A stretch of DNA of 27,298 nucleotides from Rodentolepis nana (Eukaryota > Platyhelminthes > Cestoda > Cyclophyllidea > Hymenolepididae): positions 1 to 27,298 of the forward strand of contig UZAE01013054.1 in the NCBI GenBank assembly GCA_900617975.1. The letters are read 5' to 3'. The first letter of the stretch is position 1, and every line of letters begins with the position of its first letter. The notes beneath the pieces are model-generated. The model had not been told where the DNA came from. It saw only the letters and a program-made list of their open reading frames with translations, and ran no database searches. This document shows, one piece after another, positions 23,501-27,298 of the stretch. The position numbers and the translations under genes are program-made.

Positions 23501-23560
23501 AATGAGATTAATTCTAGCTCAGATTCGGAAGATTGGGATATTGTTGATGAAGTTATCTGA
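20538..23560 (+). CDS. ATG14: ATG14 / Barkor homologue, autophagy PI3-kinase subunit, 8 exons
   Basis: Exons: 20538-20731, 20761-20823, 20860-20908, 20941-21013, 21050-21273, 21313-21382, 21434-21770, 23326-23560. Introns are 29, 36, 32, 36, 39, 51 and 1,555 nt, all GT-AG and in phase, giving 414 residues (human 492). The N-terminus has the ATG14 cysteine motif, CSVC (33-36) and CVFC (45-48), then VRQGNFYL, which in animals positions the protein at the ER. A coiled coil follows (about 66-200), ending NLRRENIQELFEKYLPI like the family. Exon 7 carries the conserved helical block SHAALNLMILAQRALTRIL. ATG14 joins beclin-1, VPS34 and VPS15 to make PI3P for autophagosome formation. The protein ends SEDWDIVDEVI: WDIV (407-410) is a good LC3-interacting motif, but the C-terminal membrane-binding helix of human ATG14 is missing. 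UVRAG is less likely given the cysteine motif. Confidence 0.86.
21771..23325 (+). other. ATG14 intron 7 (1,555 nt)
   Basis: The donor is GTATGT and the acceptor is CTTATTTAG; the flanking exons agree on phase 2. It is strongly T-rich near 22380-22560. A 58-codon plus-strand frame at 22834-23010 begins plausibly (MELRPSSGLQPLFRED) but has no family and no matching splice sites. An extra exon is possible but not needed for the frame. Confidence 0.65.
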
Positions 23561-24120
23561 TAACGGAGCACTTTTTTACTTAGTTTTAACAGTGATATAA
23601 CTTTTCAGTCGAGTAAAAACCCATGTACTTTTATAACAACTGTTTGTGTTATGATTATCGAATTCGTGGTTGTGTAGGCTTCAATATTTGCTTCCGGTTT
23701 CTATATTTCGCGTTATGTGGTTGTTCCTCCCGGTTAAACTACCTCCCTAAGTATTACTTCATTGGATATTTGCAATCCGACATTTATTAAAACTATCTTT
23801 AAAGGTTCTGCCGTGACTCGGTCTCAAGAAATACAAGTGTTTGGGACCACTGTAAGTCAGCTAATATCGTTATCTCATTGACTAATTGGAGAAGAAATTC
23901 AAACTACTGGTCATTCGTTATGCGAAATTGGCACAAGTGACTATTCTAGAATGCATAATGCTACATATTAAGCCGACAATATATACTATGATCTGCAATT
24001 GACAAAATAGGACATTTTGAGTACTTCGTGTTCGGCTTAATGACTCCCGCGGAATTAAGTTGTTTAGGGCTATGACAGTTCGTAGATGAAGGCGACAGTT
24101 CACTTTGTAAATTTTGAAGT

Positions 24121-24226
24121 TTTTGGAAATGGAGTATGCGCATTAAAAAATAAGGCCAACGGGTTAAAATTATGACATGAGAAGTTTATTTATTTCAAAT
24201 GGCAGGCGTTATGATAGGTATCATTA
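24121..24226. repeat. 106-bp block duplicated exactly at 26029-26134
   Basis: The two blocks match base for base, covering about 65 bp of unique flank plus the first 41 bp of a SINE-like copy, then diverge sharply. The second block begins immediately after the N at 26028. Confidence 0.85.
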
Positions 24227-24507
24227 CCCTTTTAGTTCCGGCGCCAGGCTTCACAGAAAGGAAGATAAAACACCAACTGGTAAAAGTCGAGAGGGTGAAC
24301 AGAAGAGTGATTCACAGATGTAAGAGAGACAGAAACCAAGTCAGAGAAAAGGTAAGATGAGTACTTTGGAAAGGGCTGAAAAGGACACATAGTCGGGTCA
24401 TGGTAGTTAGAAGGGAGAAGTCAACTGCCGCTAAATAGACTTTTTTTGTCGTATGAGTATACGTTGCCCAGGGTACACCACGTGAAGATAAGTCTATTGC
24501 ACACCCC
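24186..24507 (-). mobile_element. SINE-like repeat, copy 4, no matching TSD
   Basis: This full-length-looking copy runs from the tail (TTATTTATTTCAAATGG) to the head (AAGTCTATTGCACACCC, read on plus). Unlike copies 1, 2, 3 and 6, its flanks do not match each other: the left flank ATGACATGAGAAGT is the duplication that belongs to copy 6. This suggests a recombinant or misassembled junction inside the repeat. Confidence 0.7.
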
Positions 24508-25253
24508 AAGTGCCAAAAAATATATGTAAGCTCGATGCTTGAGTTAAACCAACTTAACCAGTTAAATATGGTAGGTCCCACTCTCTTTCTATGGTAATAT
24601 ACTTACATTTTTCCATTATCAGCAGCGTTTCTTATAAAAATGCAAAATCCAATTCTTTCCACAACATGGCAAAGTGCTATCGAGGGGTCATTTTCCGCGA
24701 CATAAGCCTGTTCGCGTTTCCTTTGACAGCGAAATGTATTTGTGCTATGCGTGACTTCCTAAGCCAACGTTTTAAACATATTTATTCCGAAAGGCGTCTG
24801 GCTTTTCACAGTTGTTTATCTGACGTGGACGATAGCAGTTTGGCATTCGCTATCTCTTGTGAGATTTAAATTGACACTACTAGGTGCCAAAATTTTTGGA
24901 TTATTTGGAAATTGGCTAGTATATTTCATTCCCTAAAAGATTTTTATAGGTAGGTCGTTGGTAATACATCGATAAGTAAAACTGTTGGTTTGTATTGGAA
25001 CGAGCGAATTATTCGTTCTCATAAGCTTTAATCAGTCATTTGTTGCATTGTTCTTAAAACTTTAACGAAGTGAAAATGACATTTTTCTTTGTTGGGTAAA
25101 TAATTTGTCTGAGAAAAACTCCCTCTCTGGGGGTGTAAACAAACAATACCAAGTGGTCCCAAGGTCAAAGTGGTTGAACCTAACTTGCTAACACTGCAGA
25201 TGTATGAAAGATACTGACTTCAATTTTGGTATCATTGATAACAAGAACAAAGG

Positions 25254-25262
25254 TATATAAAG
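25254..25262 (+). promoter_or_regulatory. TATA-like box before the 25282 ORF
   Basis: TATATAAAG lies 28 bp before the ATG at 25282. If it were a working TATA box, transcription would start almost at the ATG, leaving practically no leader. It may be chance in AT-rich DNA. Confidence 0.25.
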
Positions 25263-25281
25263 ATGTAGGAACTGCTTTGAA

Positions 25282-25656
25282 ATGGACTCAACCTTCGAAG
25301 ATAAAATACATGATTTTATGTCCCAAAAGTTTCACCTTGACAAGCAATTTATTCCCATTTATCAGAGCTGGTTTTCGACACAGATTCTAAATTTAAATCT
25401 CTATATCTTCATCCGATTTGATCTCAATCTCTTATCACATTTACAGATTAAGCTCAACCAAATCTTAAGAGATAAAGGCCAAAACAGTTCTGTTTACAAT
25501 TTGTCTAGAAGAATTATTGATTATCTTTCGAGAAAGACAGCCATTTGTGTAATAAATACCATTGAAAATTATAATTATAAACTAGACAAATTTTACAAGT
25601 GCTGTGCTTTCTGTCTGGTTACTCACCGATACAAAAATCGATATTCATCATCCTAA
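25282..25656 (+). CDS. Hypothetical ORF, 124 codons, weakly supported
   Basis: This is an uninterrupted frame with a hydrophilic start (MDSTFEDKIHDFMSQKF), a hydrophobic middle (LNLNLYIFIRF) and a basic, Cys-containing end. I recognise no family or motif. In DNA this AT-rich a frame of this length can occur by chance about once in a window of this size, by rough estimate. An acceptor-like TTTACAG at 25441-25447 inside the frame could mean it is really a downstream exon of an intron-containing gene. The TATA-like box just upstream is the only independent support. It ends just before SINE-like copy 5. Confidence 0.22.
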   Translation: MDSTFEDKIHDFMSQKFHLDKQFIPIYQSWFSTQILNLNLYIFIRFDLNLLSHLQIKLNQILRDKGQNSSVYNLSRRIIDYLSRKTAICVINTIENYNYKLDKFYKCCAFCLVTHRYKNRYSSS

Positions 25657-25673
25657 AGTTCTACTGGGGAAGA

Positions 25674-25955
25674 TTTATTTATTTATTTCAAATGGAAGGC
25701 GTTTTGATAGTTATCATAAACCAGTTAGCTGACTTCGGGCTTCACAGAGAGGAAGAGGAACATCAAAGTGACAAAAAGTCGAGAGGGGGACAGAATAATG
25801 ATTCACATATGTAACAGCGACAGACAGAAAGACCAAAAGGCTTAGAAAAGGTAAGATGAGTACTGTGGAAGGGGTCGAATATGGCATACAGTGGGGTGAT
25901 GGTAGTTTGAAGTGTGAAGTCAACTGCCAGTCAATAGACTTTTTTGCCGTATGAG
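25674..25955 (-). mobile_element. SINE-like repeat, copy 5, head truncated
   Basis: The tail lies on the left (ATTTATTTATTTCAAATGG) and similarity to the family stops at CCGTATGAG, about 60 bp before the head is reached. It then runs into an unrelated GC-richer 72-bp segment that ends at the N. The truncation may be 5' truncation typical of reverse-transcribed elements or a broken assembly join. Confidence 0.7.
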
Positions 25956-26028
25956 GTCGGCTTATGATCTGGGCTACTTCGTGCGCATTCGAGTTGCTTG
26001 CTCTGCCCGACCTACGATCCGACATTTN
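25956..26028. other. GC-richer 72-bp segment ending at an ambiguous base
   Basis: The base composition differs clearly from both sides. It has no match to the SINE-like family. On the minus strand it reads as an open stretch starting MSDRRSGRASNSNAHEV, which could be a fragment of another mobile element. The N at 26028 marks an uncertain or joined position. Confidence 0.4.
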
Positions 26029-26134
26029 TTTTGGAAATGGAGTATGCGCATTAAAAAATAAGGCCAACGGGTTAAAATTATGACATGAGAAGTTTATTTA
26101 TTTCAAATGGCAGGCGTTATGATAGGTATCATTA
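26029..26134. repeat. Second copy of the 106-bp block of 24121-24226
   Basis: This copy starts directly after the N. Its SINE-like element (copy 6) has intact matching TSDs, so this is probably the native position of the block. Confidence 0.85.
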
Positions 26135-26409
26135 GCTCTTTAGTTGACTTCGTGCTTCACAGAAAGGAAGAGGAACACCAAAGTGGCAAAAACCCGAGAG
26201 GGGGGACAGAATAATGATTCACAGACGTAAAAGAGACAGACAGACACAAAGGTAGAAAAAAGGTGAGTACTGTGAAATTAGTAGAATATGAAATGCAGTG
26301 GGGTCTTGGTAGTTTGAAGTCAGAAGTCAACTGCCGATAAATGGACTTTGCCGTATGAGAATACGTCGCCCAGGGTGCACCACGAGGAGGTAAGTCTATC
26401 GCACACCTC
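26094..26409 (-). mobile_element. SINE-like repeat, copy 6, full length with 14-bp TSD
   Basis: ATGACATGAGAAGT occurs perfectly at 26080-26093 and 26410-26423. The element is 316 bp, tail on the left and head (GTAAGTCTATCGCACACC, read on plus) on the right. Together with copy 1 it defines the family's ends. Confidence 0.82.
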
Positions 26410-26654
26410 ATGACATGAGAAGTAATACATTTTAAAATGCATAGCACTCAAAAAGGTTAAAGCAGTTAAGTGCCATAATATTTCTTCACATCTCCAACCT
26501 GGCCTTTCTAAGTTTATTATAAGTGAAGGAATTTGATTGTAAGCATAGTTTATCAAAACTAAATAGTCACATCGAAATTAATTATAACTTCCTCCAGATT
26601 TTTAGCGAAGTATTTAAGCCGAATCAGTTATCGAAGAAATGGAATGAACTTGTA

Positions 26655-26682
26655 GCGTGTTCATATCACGTCAGGGTCACCA
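26655..26682 (-). other. tRNA-Trp-type primer-binding site, unusually long
   Basis: On the plus strand these 28 bases match the T-arm, acceptor 3' strand and CCA of eukaryotic tRNA-Trp at about 26 of 28 positions (recalled sequence). On the minus strand the block starts TGGTGACCC three bases after the LTR end, as a primer-binding site should. Because CCA is present and only the 3' part of a tRNA is seen, it is not a tRNA gene. Confidence 0.65.
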
Positions 26683-26721
26683 GTTTGTAGCGGGTAGCTA
26701 CGCTAGTAAAAGCCTGACTGA

Positions 26722-26920
26722 CTCAGAAATCTCTATGGCAGATTCACCCTGACTCAGAAATCTCTTTGGCAGATTCTCCTACATCTAGACCGACTCAGAA
26801 ATCTCCATGGCAGATTCTCAAACATCTAGCTACCGGCTCAGAAATTTCTATGGCAGATTCTCCAACATCTAGCTAGGAATCAGAAATCTCTATGGCAGAT
26901 TCTCCAACCTCTAGCTAGAG
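26722..26920. repeat. Five tandem units of 31-44 bp inside the LTR
   Basis: Units begin with CTCAGAAATCTCTATGGCAG-like sequence at 26722, 26753, 26794, 26837 and about 26880. The first is shortest and lacks the ACATCTAGCTA part. Within a unit AGAAATCT and AGATTCT nearly pair, so each unit can form a small hairpin. Confidence 0.85.
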
Positions 26921-26946
26921 AACCAGCTAAGCCATAGTCCAGCTAT

Positions 26947-27090
26947 AAGGGAAACTGACGTGTAGCACGAAATGCGTTTATTCGGTACGTATATTGCATA
27001 TAAAGGAAACAGATGTTTAGCACGGAGCACGTTTATTCTGTAAAGGAAACAGACGTGTAGAACGGAGCACGTTTATTCAGTACACATACT
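26947..27090. repeat. Three tandem units with minus-strand AATAAA inside the LTR
   Basis: Units start at about 26947, 27003 and 27043 with AAGGAAACAGACGTGTAG-like sequence and each contains GTTTATTC, that is GAATAAAC on the minus strand. This places a polyadenylation hexamer in every unit in the sense of the element. Confidence 0.8.
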
Positions 27091-27298
27091 GTGGATAAAG
27101 TGTACACACAGGGAACTTAATCATGATCAGGACGGCGGATTGGGTTAAACAAACGGAGGTTACTGATTGGCCACTGTTTGTACGGTCGCTGTACACAGAG
27201 TTGTACGGCAGCACCTCCTAATCCTGGCGTGCAGACACGCGATAACGCACTAAGCGATAAAGTGTCCCACAAACTAATCTATCTCTTTTTAAATTTAT

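Larger units (their letters stand above)
23561..25281. other. ATG14 3' flank and intergenic region with a SINE-like copy
   Basis: An ATTAAA at 23786-23791 could serve ATG14 polyadenylation. From 24121 a 106-bp block is repeated exactly at 26029. The SINE-like copy 4 occupies 24186-24507. The plus frame at 24591-24869 (inner ATG at 24664) shows no recognisable family and no splice extension. Confidence 0.55.
26686..27271 (-). mobile_element. 5' LTR of a minus-strand LTR retrotransposon, otherwise lost
   Basis: Bounded by TGTAG and CCACA ends (TG...CA termini on either strand), about 586 bp, with the primer-binding site three bases beyond its inner end. Internal tandem repeats carry AATAAA on the minus strand. 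No gag or pol frame follows on the minus strand (left of 26650), so the element is truncated, solo, or broken by later events. CsRn1-type Ty3/gypsy elements of trematodes are, as I recall, tRNA-Trp primed, so that clade is a candidate. No second LTR was found, so the ends are provisional. Confidence 0.55.

Noticed and set aside
24591..24869. 92-codon plus-strand frame
   Set aside because: No recognisable motif, no promoter or splice evidence; its length is within chance for AT-rich DNA.
25714..26067. Minus-strand frame of 117 codons, and similar frames at 7059-7283, 24312-24581 and 26157-26447
   Set aside because: They run through SINE-like copies and resemble each other only because the repeat does.
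60..26409. Hammerhead ribozyme in the SINE-like family (as in schistosome Sm-alpha)
   Set aside because: No CTGANGA core is present; the nearest string, CTAATGA, lacks a required base and the GAAA partner is not placed correctly.
26655..26682. tRNA-Trp gene
   Set aside because: Only the 3' third of a tRNA is present, CCA is encoded, and it lies at the expected distance from an LTR end.

Overview
The window is nuclear DNA from a eukaryote, most likely a parasitic flatworm and best matching an AT-rich trematode of the schistosome type. Three things point there. The coding exons are split by very small GT-AG introns (29 to 51 nt) at the 5' ends of genes, followed by introns of 1 to 4 kb further 3'. 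Dispersed SINE-like repeats lie between and inside genes. An LTR fragment has a tRNA-Trp-type primer-binding site. The species is an inference; no marker gene for it is present.

Layout. Bases 1-2918 are intergenic and hold one SINE-like copy with a clean target-site duplication. NEDD8 (minus, 2919-3158) and an IER3IP1/Yos1 homologue (plus, 3854-4170, three exons) are transcribed away from each other. Bases 4171-8732 are intergenic and hold a second SINE-like copy and a perfect 24-bp palindrome. A folliculin-interacting protein gene (FNIP, minus, 8733-20060, 11 exons rebuilt here, about 1074 codons) fills the centre, with a third SINE-like copy in an intron. An ATG14/Barkor homologue (plus, 20538-23560, 8 exons, 414 codons) starts 477 bp from FNIP on the opposite strand. 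Bases 23561-27298 are repeat-rich: three more SINE-like copies, an ambiguous base (N) at 26028 with signs of a chimeric join, a weak hypothetical ORF, and a roughly 586-bp LTR in minus orientation with internal tandem repeats.

How the genes relate. FNIP partners folliculin in lysosomal nutrient signalling (Rag GTPases/mTORC1, AMPK). ATG14 directs the class III PI3-kinase complex to autophagosome formation. Their head-to-head arrangement puts an mTORC1-pathway regulator and an autophagy initiator under one short intergenic control region, which is the most interesting feature here. NEDD8 (cullin modification) and IER3IP1 (ER-Golgi traffic) form a second divergent pair. All four genes were joined by hand from splice signals and family resemblance; no search or RNA evidence was available.
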